Shown here: piece by piece, positions 1-8,895 of the stretch | How positions within the stretch are numbered: the stretch's first letter is position 1 | How the letters are laid out: each line of letters opens with the position of its first letter | From: a virus | DNA length: 30,806 nt | Virus record (IMG/VR): IMGVR_UViG_3300034104_000841 | Span: 1-30,806 of that record | Direction: 5' to 3' (one strand) | Made by a program: the position numbers and the translations under genes | Notes under the pieces: generated by a model | What the model saw: the letters and a program-made list of their open reading frames with translations, nothing else | What the model was told of the DNA's origin: nothing | Databases searched by the model: none

Positions 1-1128
1 AGTGCGAGCGTCTTCAAGTTCCAGTTGCTGGTTGAACCACGTGTCAACATCTTGATCAGCAATGCCTTGGCGGCGAGCCTCGGCCATAACCAAGTCCATA
101 GCCTTGGCACGAGTTTCGACGGGGGTACCTTCCCCATATAATGCTTGTTTGAGCGATTCAGCGCGTCGAGCTCGTGTAACTGAGCCACCCAGCGCAAGTG
201 GGCCCAACAGCAAAGTCATGCCAGCGCCAGCAAGCGCGGAGCCACGTGCAATACCGCCAAGGTCTTCAGGAGTTGCGCCATAGGACTGCTCGATGAGCGA
301 AGTTCCAACGTCTTGCGCCGCTTCAGTGCCTGCTTGCAACGGGATGTTCAGAGCCATGCCTCTTACAAAGGGGCGAAGCACACTGGTATCTGTCAGAGAC
401 TGCGCCACACCAGAGGTAGAGCGTGCACCGCGAGCTGCGGTTACTGCGGGACGCAACAGTGCGCCAAGGCCAGCAGTGGCGACACCTTCGCCAAGGCCTT
501 GGAGGGCAAACACTCGACGTGCAGCAGCTTCGGCATCAGCTGGGGCGATACCTTGCTCGATAAGTTTTTCGTATGTGTCCTGTGCAGACGAGCCGCCAAA
601 TAAACCAGCTTGCAGTGCTGGAGCCAAAACTTGACCGCCCGGTACAGCCATGAGGCCGAGTGTAGGAACGATACTGCCTACGCCACGTGCACCAGTAACA
701 AGTGCTTCACCGACTAGACCACGACCACGTAAGTCAGCTTCTGTGCCGCGACCGCGCACGTCAGCAGATTCAACAAGTGCTTGGCCAGCACGGTACCCGG
801 GTGCAGCTTCAGAAATCTGTACGCCGTACTGACGCTCAAGGCCTGTAGGCCTACCAAGGCGGGGGAATGCGCCCTCACCAACACGCTCGCCACCTGCATC
901 AGAAAAATACTTTAGGGCTTGCCCTGCCATTCGAGGAGCGTCTACGGTAAGACCAGCGCCAAACTGCCTACCGATCTCACCCAGAGTGCTGCGAGGTGCA
1001 ATACCCAGTGTGTCAGAGAGTTGCGCCACAGATACACCAGTGCGGCGTGCCGCTTCACCAAGAACTTCCGAGTCGCTGGCGTTTGCTAGTTCAGGAAAAG
1101 CTTGGCGAATTTTGTCAAGAGCGGACAT
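1..1128 (-). CDS. Large internal virion protein (gp16-like), N-terminal part, runs off left edge
   Basis: An open frame of 376 codons starts at an ATG at 1128 (MSALDKIRQAF...) and has no stop before base 1, so the 3' part is missing. It lies 17 bases after the preceding internal virion protein gene. Visible features are Ala/Gly-rich stretches and two hydrophobic segments, one around residues 150-185 (containing VGSIVPTLGLMAVPGG) and one near 295-310 (MTLLLGPLALGG). Their spacing fits a protein that enters or crosses a membrane. Last in the ejection-protein block, it matches the place of T7 gp16, the large channel/transglycosylase ejection protein. No transglycosylase motif is seen in the visible part. 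The role is inferred from position and composition, not from a recognised domain. Confidence 0.7.
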   Translation of the reverse strand, partial: MSALDKIRQAFPELANASDSEVLGEAARRTGVSVAQLSDTLGIAPRSTLGEIGRQFGAGLTVDAPRMAGQALKYFSDAGGERVGEGAFPRLGRPTGLERQYGVQISEAAPGYRAGQALVESADVRGRGTEADLRGRGLVGEALVTGARGVGSIVPTLGLMAVPGGQVLAPALQAGLFGGSSAQDTYEKLIEQGIAPADAEAAARRVFALQGLGEGVATAGLGALLRPAVTAARGARSTSGVAQSLTDTSVLRPFVRGMALNIPLQAGTEAAQDVGTSLIEQSYGATPEDLGGIARGSALAGAGMTLLLGPLALGGSVTRARRAESLKQALYGEGTPVETRAKAMDLVMAEARRQGIADQDVDTWFNQQLELEDART

Positions 1129-1145
1129 TAGAACTCCGTGGCTAT

Positions 1146-2615
1146 TTACTGTTGGCGTGGTTGCCCCAATGATAACTGGCGTAACCTCTCAGCGCTAGTT
1201 GTTGGTGCTGGCTGAGGTGCATTAACTGGAGGAAGTAAAGCGTTTGACAAGCCTATAAGTTGCTGACCTGCTGGAGTAGCCCCACGGGTAGCAGGCGCTG
1301 CAGCAGGTTTCATGCGGGCTATCAACGCGTCTACTGGGTCTACAGCAGTGGTTTGTTGTTCCAGCATTTGCCGTGCAGCGACCAAGGCGGTCTGCTGCGT
1401 GTACCTAGTAGGCTTTCCATTGACCATTAAGCCTGTAGGCTTGTCGACCAATTCCTTAGACAAAGTGATGACATCTGCATCGCGGACTTCAGCAGCTGGG
1501 CGTGGTTTCGGGGCCAACCCCAAGTACTGCAACTTTTCAGGCTCAGTCATCTTACGGCCAAGAAACTCTTCAGCGTCCTGCACTTTTTTCGCAAGTCCTT
1601 TTTCTTCAGTGCCGCGTCGCCCCAACGCATCTGCGTAAGCGGTGTCTTTCTGAATGGCAGCTTCTGCTTTACGCAGGTTCATCATCCAAGAACCAATGGT
1701 CTCAGGCTCAGTGGCTTGTTTGTTCAGGTACTCTGTGGCCAGTGCTTCGTTCCTAAACGACTGCGTTTCAGTGACACGACCAGTTGCTTTGTCGATGAAG
1801 TTCAGCGTAACAGAACCACCTTTACCGGGCACGATGGCCAAGTCAGTCTTGTCGTCAAAGTCTGGGTCAGAGTTGTACAACGAGCCAAGCTGCTGCAAGT
1901 TTTTGCCTTTCAGCTTGTCTTTGATCCCAGCCACAAACAGCTTTTGCTCCGTATCTGAGATGCCCAGACGAGTATTGACAGCATCCTGCCACTGCTTAGG
2001 AGTGAACTTGAACTCCTTAAACGCGGCGTCTTTCAACTGAGCCGTAGTAAGGTTGGGGTTCGCAGCAACAAAATTTGAAAAGTTAGTAGCGTTTTGTTGT
2101 TCAGCTTCTGTGCGCGTACGTTGGTTGATTTCAAACCCGGCAAGCGTCTGCCTAGTTGCAAAATCTTGCTGTGCACGAGCCTCGGCAGTTTTTGCTCGTT
2201 CTTCTGCAGCAATAGCACGTTGCTGTTCGAGTGCACGAGCTTCCAGAGCGTCGGCTTGAGCCACGTCACCGTAACGGCGATACACACCTGCCAGACCCTC
2301 AGCACGCAACGGCATTGCAGCTTGACGGGCTTCTTGGCGTGTTGCAAAGTCCTGAGCGCCGCTGGCGATAGAGTAGTCAGGGGCTGTGAGCCCTTGACGG
2401 CGTGTCAGTTCTGCAATGGCTGGCTCGTATTCTGCAGCCTGCTCGGGGTTCTGTTCCTGAACAGCGCGTAGCTGGTCGATATTAGCCTGAAGGCCTTGGC
2501 CATACGCACCTTCGGTGACGTTGTAGCGTGCGGCCTCTTGCGCCAAGTCACGAGCTTTTTTAGCCCCGGCAATGGCTTCGAGTCCTTTGCCAATGTTTCT
2601 GAAGTCGAGCCGCAT
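1146..2615 (-). CDS. Internal virion protein (gp15-like, coiled coil)
   Basis: A 489-aa soluble protein with no signal peptide or membrane segment. Residues about 1-170 are Ala/Glu/Gln/Arg-rich and predicted helical, with heptad-like runs (for example QQRAIAAEERAKTAEARAQ). The middle part is mixed, and the last 60 residues are Pro/Ala-rich and probably disordered. It sits one base after the stop of the S74-tailed protein and just before the large ejection-protein candidate. This is the T7 gp14-gp15-gp16 order for proteins that are packed in the capsid and ejected to build the trans-envelope conduit. No catalytic motif is visible. The call rests on position, length (T7 gp15 is longer, about 750 aa) and composition; a structural comparison could overturn it. 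Confidence 0.6.
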   Translation of the reverse strand: MRLDFRNIGKGLEAIAGAKKARDLAQEAARYNVTEGAYGQGLQANIDQLRAVQEQNPEQAAEYEPAIAELTRRQGLTAPDYSIASGAQDFATRQEARQAAMPLRAEGLAGVYRRYGDVAQADALEARALEQQRAIAAEERAKTAEARAQQDFATRQTLAGFEINQRTRTEAEQQNATNFSNFVAANPNLTTAQLKDAAFKEFKFTPKQWQDAVNTRLGISDTEQKLFVAGIKDKLKGKNLQQLGSLYNSDPDFDDKTDLAIVPGKGGSVTLNFIDKATGRVTETQSFRNEALATEYLNKQATEPETIGSWMMNLRKAEAAIQKDTAYADALGRRGTEEKGLAKKVQDAEEFLGRKMTEPEKLQYLGLAPKPRPAAEVRDADVITLSKELVDKPTGLMVNGKPTRYTQQTALVAARQMLEQQTTAVDPVDALIARMKPAAAPATRGATPAGQQLIGLSNALLPPVNAPQPAPTTSAERLRQLSLGQPRQQ

Positions 2616-2616
2616 A

Positions 2617-3567
2617 TTAAACCTCCACCATGTCTACGCCGATAAGGCCGTAGTTGACTGACTTGAACCCGTTTGCATCCGTGAAGACTGCCTCTGGCAT
2701 GACCATCTCAACCTCGTCTGCCATAACACCTCGGAACGCCTTACCCGGCAAGAACGTGTACTCATACTCGTACAAGTTAAAGCCCGATGCTGGGTCAGTG
2801 CCGACAAGTCGGATATTGGTTTTGAGGCGTCGATCTGAGGCCGTGTACAACGCAGCAGCACCTTGCATAAGCCCGCCAACATCCAGCCCTTGGTTCTGCA
2901 TAGCTGCGTTGTAAGCAGAAGTCTGAGAGCTCAGGACGTTACCCATTGTCTGGCCAGCCTGCTGCATACCTTGCATGCGTTGACCGCCCGGAGCCATGGC
3001 TGTGTTCATACCTGCGGTGCCCGCGCTTGTAGCACCACCGTAAGCTGCTGTCGATGCGCCTGCGAGGTTACGGCCAAGGCCTGTGACGTCCATCCGGCGA
3101 GCGAAGCCAAGTTGTTCTGCCTGAGTGCGTGCGCCTGTCATGGCGTTGGCGCGTTGCGCGGCAAGACCCAGATTGCCCTGAGCCTGCATCGCCATAGCTG
3201 CGCCGGAGTTTGGATTCACGCCACGAGCGGCCATGGCTCGTTGACCCATACCTTGCTGAACACCGAAGGCACGACCCGCTGCAGCTGCGGCTTGGCCAGC
3301 AAGCTGCTCACGATAGGCTTCAGTGTTGAAACGCTCAGCGTCTCGGACAAGGCCTTGTTCTACCGGGCGGAACGTCTGCTGCTGGTAGTCGAAATAGTTC
3401 TGCGCTTGCTCCATCTGCTGGCGCTGCGCATCCATCTGCTGACCGTAGACCTGACGGGCCAGAGGCATCATCTCGGCATACTGCCGCCTTGAAAATGCCA
3501 ACTGCTCCCTGCCGAGAGCTTCCATGCCAGAATAGTCTGGTGGTGGAGGACTAGATTTACCGCCCAT
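2617..3567 (-). CDS. gp14-like internal virion protein with C-terminal S74 chaperone domain
   Basis: A 316-aa protein. Residues 1-240 are rich in Gln, Ala, Met and Gly with long helical stretches (YAEMMPLARQVYGQQ, QAAAAAGRAFGVQQG), as expected of a small ejection protein. Residues 244-316 form a peptidase S74-type intramolecular chaperone: SDRRLK at 244-249 supplies the Ser244/Lys249 dyad, followed by YEYEYTF, GVMADEVEMVMPEAV (280-294) and VNYGLI. In this family the domain drives trimer folding of fibres and then cleaves itself off before the Ser of SDxxxK. Finding it on an Ala/Gln-rich protein next to internal virion genes is odd: either this is a small tail appendage, or an internal protein uses the chaperone. 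Domain identity is firm; the role of the N-terminal part is inferred. Confidence 0.75.
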   Translation of the reverse strand: MGGKSSPPPPDYSGMEALGREQLAFSRRQYAEMMPLARQVYGQQMDAQRQQMEQAQNYFDYQQQTFRPVEQGLVRDAERFNTEAYREQLAGQAAAAAGRAFGVQQGMGQRAMAARGVNPNSGAAMAMQAQGNLGLAAQRANAMTGARTQAEQLGFARRMDVTGLGRNLAGASTAAYGGATSAGTAGMNTAMAPGGQRMQGMQQAGQTMGNVLSSQTSAYNAAMQNQGLDVGGLMQGAAALYTASDRRLKTNIRLVGTDPASGFNLYEYEYTFLPGKAFRGVMADEVEMVMPEAVFTDANGFKSVNYGLIGVDMVEV

Positions 3568-3570
3568 GAT

Positions 3571-3984
3571 TTACTCCTTCAGCCAGCGACATGTGTCGGG
3601 CCACATTACCAAAACGTGCATGTCGGCACCCGGTGCGCCGTCCTTCATCACGAACTCTTCCTCGAACCCGAGGTGCTTGTCGAACGCCAGAATGTGCGGC
3701 TCGTTGGATGGTACCATTCCCGTCAGCCGCTTCAGCTTTGCGTAGTTGAAGGCGTAGTCGCACACCGCACGAAACAGCGGAATGATCTTCTTGGTCTGCT
3801 TGGCGATAGCTATGTGGCATGTCGCGTTGGCTCCGTTGAAGTTGTTGATGACCACCCCGGCAAGCACCTCATCTCCGTCGACCACGCCAAGAGCATAGAA
3901 ACTGCCCCAGTCAGCCCCTTGGTTGACTTGGCTTGCAACCCACGCACCGATGCGATCTGCTTGGTCATAGACGAGTTCTGCCAT
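3571..3984 (-). CDS. GNAT-fold acetyltransferase-like protein at the T7 gp13 position
   Basis: A 137-aa protein with a GNAT-like layout: a central strand with a bulge-type break (LGVVDGDEVLAGVVINNFNG), a helix after IAIAKQTKKIIPLFRAV, and a late segment (NEPHILAFDKHLGFEEEFVMKD) that resembles the 'N..a...yeklGF' end of acetyltransferases. The canonical acetyl-CoA loop (Q/RxxGxG/A) is replaced by AKQTKK, so catalysis is doubtful. It lies three bases before the gp14-like gene. T7 gp13, an assembly factor of about the same length (138 aa), has the same position upstream of gp14-gp15-gp16. The family assignment comes from pattern only; an assembly role is inferred from synteny. Confidence 0.65.
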   Translation of the reverse strand: MAELVYDQADRIGAWVASQVNQGADWGSFYALGVVDGDEVLAGVVINNFNGANATCHIAIAKQTKKIIPLFRAVCDYAFNYAKLKRLTGMVPSNEPHILAFDKHLGFEEEFVMKDGAPGADMHVLVMWPDTCRWLKE

Positions 3985-4024
3985 GGTGCGTATTATGGCT
4001 CATTGGGGTGGAGTTGGCCATAGT

Positions 4025-6346
4025 TCAACCAGCCATGTATATACAAGCAATTTGCTTGATTTCGGACGGGCTGCTAAAAGACACGGCTTCTCTGGCTTTG
4101 GCAACAGTGCAGGCGCGAACCAAGTCATCGCTTTGCTTCATACCTTTACCAGCTATGTCACTGGCCACAATGAGGTCACCAATGGCGATATTGCCGCCTT
4201 GCCCGCACACGTTGATCTTGCCTTCGCCCAGCGCGTTCATGACGTACATGTAGTAGTTGCCGATGTCTGGATACCGCTCAGTGTCCAAAACAACTGTTTC
4301 CCGCCCACCCTCATCAGTGACAATTTTTGATACCGCAGTAGGGACATGGTCTGCTGCAGCCCGTTCTGCAACTACCCCAACAACGCCTTTTTGCGAGGCT
4401 GAGGTAGACACGGCGTTAACGCACAAGCAATCGTATACGTTCGGACTGGCGTACACCGATACATCCACGACAATATCCCCCGGGATAGGTTGCAGGGCAG
4501 AAGTCGGAACTAAGGAGTCGTGCGCACCAGTAAACGTGCCGGATGCGCCACCCGAGGTTTGGTATGCAAATGTAGCGTTGGCCAGCAAAATCCAGCGCCC
4601 GCTGCTGACGTGTGTAAAGTAGCCTGCGGTGGTAGAAGTCGCCATCTCACAGAAGGTACGGTGGCTAGTATACGAAGACGATGTCGAGTTGTAAAAGCCA
4701 GCAGCCGAAGAAGATGACGTCGTTCCCGCAGCAAGGGCCGGACCTGCGGTGCTAGAGACAAGCAGCCCCCACACTGACGAGCTGGCCGACGAGAACGCGC
4801 CAACACCCTGAAACGAAGCAACAGACGTCCCGGTTCCTAGCCCAAAAGTACCACTATTGTACGAACCTGTTGTGTTGCTCTGGATTCTGTTTATAGACAG
4901 CGTATTGGCTGTAATCTTGCCACCATTGATTGTGGTTGTGTTTGCGTTAATGTCAGCCGCAGCCTCACCGTCTTGCAAAAACGCAGAGGACGCTGAAACA
5001 GTCAAATACGCTGTGTCTAATTTAGACGCTGAGATAGACCCTGCCTGAATGCGGTCAGCAGAGAGGAAGCCTGTATTGATTTTGCCTGCGTCTAGGTTGG
5101 CAATTTTGGCGTTGTCAATGGCTGCGTTGCCGATCTTGGCGTTGGTGATCGTGCCGTTCTTGATGAACGCAGCGTCCATGTAGACACCGGGAGGAACAGT
5201 TACGCCATTGACTGTTTGAGAAGTCGTGTTAACGACGAATGGAATAATCGGTAGGATGCCGGGGCCGCTGGGACTGGCCACATAAAAACGATCTGCACGA
5301 ATGGCAAACTCACTAAACGGAGTAGCATTGTTGGCTGTACTGATCAGACCAAAGCCAGTGACATAATTATTGGTGTCAATTTTGACAGAATACTTTGCAT
5401 AAATATCGTTGTCGGCGTTGATCCTAGTGGTAGCCTCTTGCTGAATAGCAGTAGTGTTCGCCCCAACACTTGTTGAAAGCTGGCTTATCGACGTCGCTTG
5501 ACTGGCTGTCGTCGTCTGCAAATTAGTGATGTTGGACTCAGCCGCACTTGTTCTAGTCGTAAGACTCGTAATAGATGTCGCTTGACTGGCTGTAGTGTTT
5601 TGCAGGTTAATGATGTTGGATTCAGACGTGGTCGCTCGTGTTTGCAACGATGTGATCTGAGTAGCCTGCGTAGACGTAGTGTTTTGCAGCGTAGTTATGG
5701 AACTGCCGAGCGAAGTATCTGCAGCTAACCGGGCTTGTTCTTCTGCGTAAATTCGAGCTGCGACACTACCAGCGAGCGATATTGGCCCATCTATCAGGTC
5801 AATGCGGTTACCAAGGTCGTTGTAGAGTTGTGACTCAGTGATCTGCCCGGTAAGCACATCTAACAAGTACTCCACATCCGGGCCTGTTTCACCCTGCACA
5901 CCAGCAACAGCATTGAACGCGCCCTGCACACCAAGGACATTGACGAACCGCACCCAGTAATACTTGATAACGCTAGGGCCGACAGGGTCTACAAAGATTG
6001 CGCCGGGGGTCATGCCAACCTGCACAGCCGCACCAAGGTCGTCAGTCGAGGAGCCCCACACCTCAGCGTAGGCATGGCCGTTGTACAGCGGATCATCCCA
6101 CGTCACAACGATGTTCTGGATTGCGCCAGATGCCTGTACATTTTTTGGTGTTGGTGGCGTGCCGACCACGCCTACTGGCGGGGTTACAGTACCTCCGGGC
6201 CCGGGGGCGGCAATACCCCCGCGAATCAAGTCGTTGACTGTGACAAGTCTGTCTCCATTGCGCCCGTCCAACGTCTCACGTACTTGATTGACGAATGCCT
6301 TGAGGTCTTGTGGTATGGACGAGACAACTGACGGTAGCTTAGACAT
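4025..6346 (-). CDS. Tail tip/appendage protein: FN3 domain, trimeric coiled coil, spike-like C-terminus
   Basis: A 773-aa protein. Residues about 62-145 form a fibronectin type III-like domain (starting PPTPKNVQ, core VVTWDDP, ending YYWVRFVN). Residues 200-310 are a Ser/Thr-rich coiled coil with three 28-aa repeats. Next comes a DUF1983-like segment known from tail tip J-type proteins (AKYSVKIDTNNYVTGFGL, FAIRADRFYVA, then repeated 'I.NAKIGN/IQAGSIS' units), and after it a Gly/Ser-rich stretch. The C-terminal 110 residues (KGVVGVVAE, KINVCGQGG, GDLIVASD) look like the capping domain of phage spikes. The ATG overlaps the stop of the nozzle-like gene by 8 bases and has a strong GGAGGA site. 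Its role is probably host contact at the tail tip. Such tip proteins are better known from long-tailed phages, so its presence beside a nozzle gene is somewhat unusual. Confidence 0.75.
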   Translation of the reverse strand: MSKLPSVVSSIPQDLKAFVNQVRETLDGRNGDRLVTVNDLIRGGIAAPGPGGTVTPPVGVVGTPPTPKNVQASGAIQNIVVTWDDPLYNGHAYAEVWGSSTDDLGAAVQVGMTPGAIFVDPVGPSVIKYYWVRFVNVLGVQGAFNAVAGVQGETGPDVEYLLDVLTGQITESQLYNDLGNRIDLIDGPISLAGSVAARIYAEEQARLAADTSLGSSITTLQNTTSTQATQITSLQTRATTSESNIINLQNTTASQATSITSLTTRTSAAESNITNLQTTTASQATSISQLSTSVGANTTAIQQEATTRINADNDIYAKYSVKIDTNNYVTGFGLISTANNATPFSEFAIRADRFYVASPSGPGILPIIPFVVNTTSQTVNGVTVPPGVYMDAAFIKNGTITNAKIGNAAIDNAKIANLDAGKINTGFLSADRIQAGSISASKLDTAYLTVSASSAFLQDGEAAADINANTTTINGGKITANTLSINRIQSNTTGSYNSGTFGLGTGTSVASFQGVGAFSSASSSVWGLLVSSTAGPALAAGTTSSSSAAGFYNSTSSSYTSHRTFCEMATSTTAGYFTHVSSGRWILLANATFAYQTSGGASGTFTGAHDSLVPTSALQPIPGDIVVDVSVYASPNVYDCLCVNAVSTSASQKGVVGVVAERAAADHVPTAVSKIVTDEGGRETVVLDTERYPDIGNYYMYVMNALGEGKINVCGQGGNIAIGDLIVASDIAGKGMKQSDDLVRACTVAKAREAVSFSSPSEIKQIACIYMAG
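5438..5689 (-). repeat. Three 28-residue (84-base) coiled-coil repeats in the tip protein
   Basis: Residues about 220-303 of the tip protein contain three imperfect 28-aa units, each beginning LQNTT or LQTTT, then .SQATSI(T/S).L.TR....ESNI.N. The 28-residue period equals four heptads, as expected for a parallel trimeric coiled-coil stalk. At DNA level the units are similar but not identical. Confidence 0.8.
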
Positions 6347-8882
6347 TAGCCAGCTCCTCCATGGACTGCGCTACGACCACAGCAAACACCTCAGTGTTGC
6401 CCTCGATTTGGAACTCCCAGTCACGGCCCGGGGCCACTGGCAAGCGGAACGGAACACGGCTTGCAACAGTCTGCGTGTGTATCAACGTACCACTCACATA
6501 AATCTTAGCGGTCACAGGGTAGGCCTCAGCCTCAACTTGAGCGCACGAGAAACCCATGACTTGCGGCATAGTGAACTTCTTGGACTTCCATGTGTACGAC
6601 ATGGCCGAGCCGCCAAGCCAGATTTTTACTGAGCGATCAGAAAACGCTGTGTACAGTTTGTCAGCCTGCAAGTCGTTGTAGCCCGCAGTGGCGTAGAGCG
6701 TGTGCAAAATCATCTGGCCTGTGGTCAGGTCGAAGATAAAACCGCCAGTCGTTGTGCCGTTGTCATAGAACGCCACGTACTTCATGTCGTGGTGGTACGC
6801 ATGGATCGACGATGGGCGGAATGTGGACTGCCATTGAGCCCGAGTGAACATTTGCTCAGTCAGTATGCGTGAGCCGCCAGAGCTAAGCAACACAAGGCCA
6901 TCAGGACTTGCATAGATGACCGAGCCGCCAATACTCACAATGCTGCGCTTTGATGCGCAGGCCTGCTCCAGATCGGACTTGACCACTACCATGGAGTCAG
7001 GGTGACTGCCTTGGATGAAGTATGGCGTACCAGTGGTCAGCACAGCGAGGGTGGTGTCCATACGACCTAGCCCAACCACGGGGAAGTCCACAGTCTGGTT
7101 GTACTCCACAGGCCATGCGTGTGGGTGGTAGGGATCACAGAAATAGATATCTCGGCCAGTAAATCCAGCCATGATGCCGTTGGGCAAATTGGTCAGTCCA
7201 CGCAGCGTGTCAGGTGGCGTAAGCCATGTCAGACTTGGCAGTTCTTCACCGAGTTCTTCAGCCTTCACACTGTCCGTAAACGTGTTCTGCGACACAGGCA
7301 GTTCGCCGACAAACAGGTAGATACCTGCCACAGCACGGTACAGCCGCCAGTGTGTTACCAGATACCCGGTAGGAATAGCACCACGACCAGAAACGGTAAC
7401 AGTCTGACCAGTGCGCACATCCACAGTAGCAGACGCTGGTGCGGGAGCTGACTGGAACTCGAAGCCAGCTTCTTTGTTGACCCATGTCCATGTGTAGACG
7501 CGAGTCTCTGGTACTTCAGGAATGTCTGTGATACCTGATGCGTTGACAGAGGCGTACTGGGCAACCGATGGGTAATCGCCACCGCGCAAACGGATCGACG
7601 CAGAAGTGCCAGCCGCCGTAGTAGACACAATAGCAATAGGGTCAATGAGACCATACACCACCGTACTTCCGCCGTAGCCATCGACAACGCTCAAATTGTC
7701 AACTGTATAGAACGATGGAATCTGCACAAAGTTCTCTGTGGTGTTGATCAACACCGACAGGAAACGGCCCTCAACGCTGTCGACGTTGGCCTGTGTAACT
7801 ATCACCCGTGCAGGCTGCGGAGACTCAGAGCCTACCTCTGTTTTCTCAAACCTATCTTCGCCGCCCACTGTTCGACGGTATGTGATACGCCCGCTGGCAC
7901 CGCCACCTGTTGAGCCCGGGGTAATAACCACGCAGGAACCATAGGCCACAGCAGTTAACTGCCCAGTCATGCGGGACGTCAAAAACGTGGCCAGCGTAGA
8001 TGCAGTCAATGTGCCAGAAGTGGCGGCGTTGACGTGCGTACCAGTGTTGCTCTCCAGAACGATCGTGTCACCGTTGGAGATAGAGCCGATCTCAGAGTCG
8101 TCGATGACCAGCAAGGGGGATGAATCCGAAGCGCCAGTGCCTTGAAGGTCAAGCCCAGAATAGGTAAACGCGCCAGATGTATTTGCCGTGGAACCTGTGC
8201 GGAACCGTACGTAGAGCCGAGCATCTTCACCTGACGTCGGGCTTGTCAGCTTAACTGTGTTGCCCTCAACTACGGCATCAACAGATGACCCGGCATTGAT
8301 AGCAGCAGCTACCGTGGTAGGGTTGATCGGGCTGGTCAATGGTACGTTAGTAAACGGATCAGCCTCAGCAAGTTTGCCTTCAATGCCATACGTTGTAGTC
8401 AGCTGCGAGATCATCGTAGCCGTCAGGATTACTACGGCTGGAGAAGTAGATGGCGTAAACGTCGAAGCACTGACAGTCAGTGCCTGCGTAGGGGCTGCAA
8501 GGCCCAGAGGGCGAGACACCGAGGGGTAGTTACTGCCCGACAGCGCGATCTGCGCGTACGTGGCTTTTGGAGGGCCGTCACCCGTGAAAAACGTCCACTC
8601 GGAGGTATCACCTGCGACTTGGCTGCGGCACACGTCCACGTCAGAAGTCCAGTGAAACCAGTAGTTGGAGTCCGAAACCGAGTCTTGGCCGAAGCGGTAA
8701 ATAGTCGCTGGCGTGCCCACCTTGGTCAAAGTAGCGACAGCAGCGCTTACGTTCGACAGCGGCTGCAAAGAACCGTTGAAAACTACAGCGTTAAGCGAAG
8801 TCTGAGCCCCTGAATCCGGCAAATAGCGCGGCGGTACCTTGGGCGAAATGCCACCAAAAGACTTGATCGGGATAACGGCCAT
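6339..8882 (-). CDS. Tail nozzle-like protein (T7 gp12-like)
   Basis: An 847-aa protein from the ATG at 8882 (MAVIPIKSFGG). A longer reading from 8963 would overlap the endolysin gene, while the chosen ATG has a GAGGA site about 7 bases upstream and follows the endolysin stop by 13 bases. The N-terminus (FGGISPKVPPRYLPDSGAQT, then NGSLQPLSNV) resembles the 'gGiSqqp...RyP.qg...n' opening of podoviral nozzle proteins. The rest is beta-rich, with no signal peptide or membrane segment. Length is close to T7 gp12 (794 aa), which forms the hexameric nozzle of the short tail. It lies between the lysis block and the tip protein. Assignment is from the N-terminal pattern, length and synteny. Confidence 0.7.
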   Translation of the reverse strand: MAVIPIKSFGGISPKVPPRYLPDSGAQTSLNAVVFNGSLQPLSNVSAAVATLTKVGTPATIYRFGQDSVSDSNYWFHWTSDVDVCRSQVAGDTSEWTFFTGDGPPKATYAQIALSGSNYPSVSRPLGLAAPTQALTVSASTFTPSTSPAVVILTATMISQLTTTYGIEGKLAEADPFTNVPLTSPINPTTVAAAINAGSSVDAVVEGNTVKLTSPTSGEDARLYVRFRTGSTANTSGAFTYSGLDLQGTGASDSSPLLVIDDSEIGSISNGDTIVLESNTGTHVNAATSGTLTASTLATFLTSRMTGQLTAVAYGSCVVITPGSTGGGASGRITYRRTVGGEDRFEKTEVGSESPQPARVIVTQANVDSVEGRFLSVLINTTENFVQIPSFYTVDNLSVVDGYGGSTVVYGLIDPIAIVSTTAAGTSASIRLRGGDYPSVAQYASVNASGITDIPEVPETRVYTWTWVNKEAGFEFQSAPAPASATVDVRTGQTVTVSGRGAIPTGYLVTHWRLYRAVAGIYLFVGELPVSQNTFTDSVKAEELGEELPSLTWLTPPDTLRGLTNLPNGIMAGFTGRDIYFCDPYHPHAWPVEYNQTVDFPVVGLGRMDTTLAVLTTGTPYFIQGSHPDSMVVVKSDLEQACASKRSIVSIGGSVIYASPDGLVLLSSGGSRILTEQMFTRAQWQSTFRPSSIHAYHHDMKYVAFYDNGTTTGGFIFDLTTGQMILHTLYATAGYNDLQADKLYTAFSDRSVKIWLGGSAMSYTWKSKKFTMPQVMGFSCAQVEAEAYPVTAKIYVSGTLIHTQTVASRVPFRLPVAPGRDWEFQIEGNTEVFAVVVAQSMEELANV

Positions 8883-8895
8883 GATGATTTCCTCA

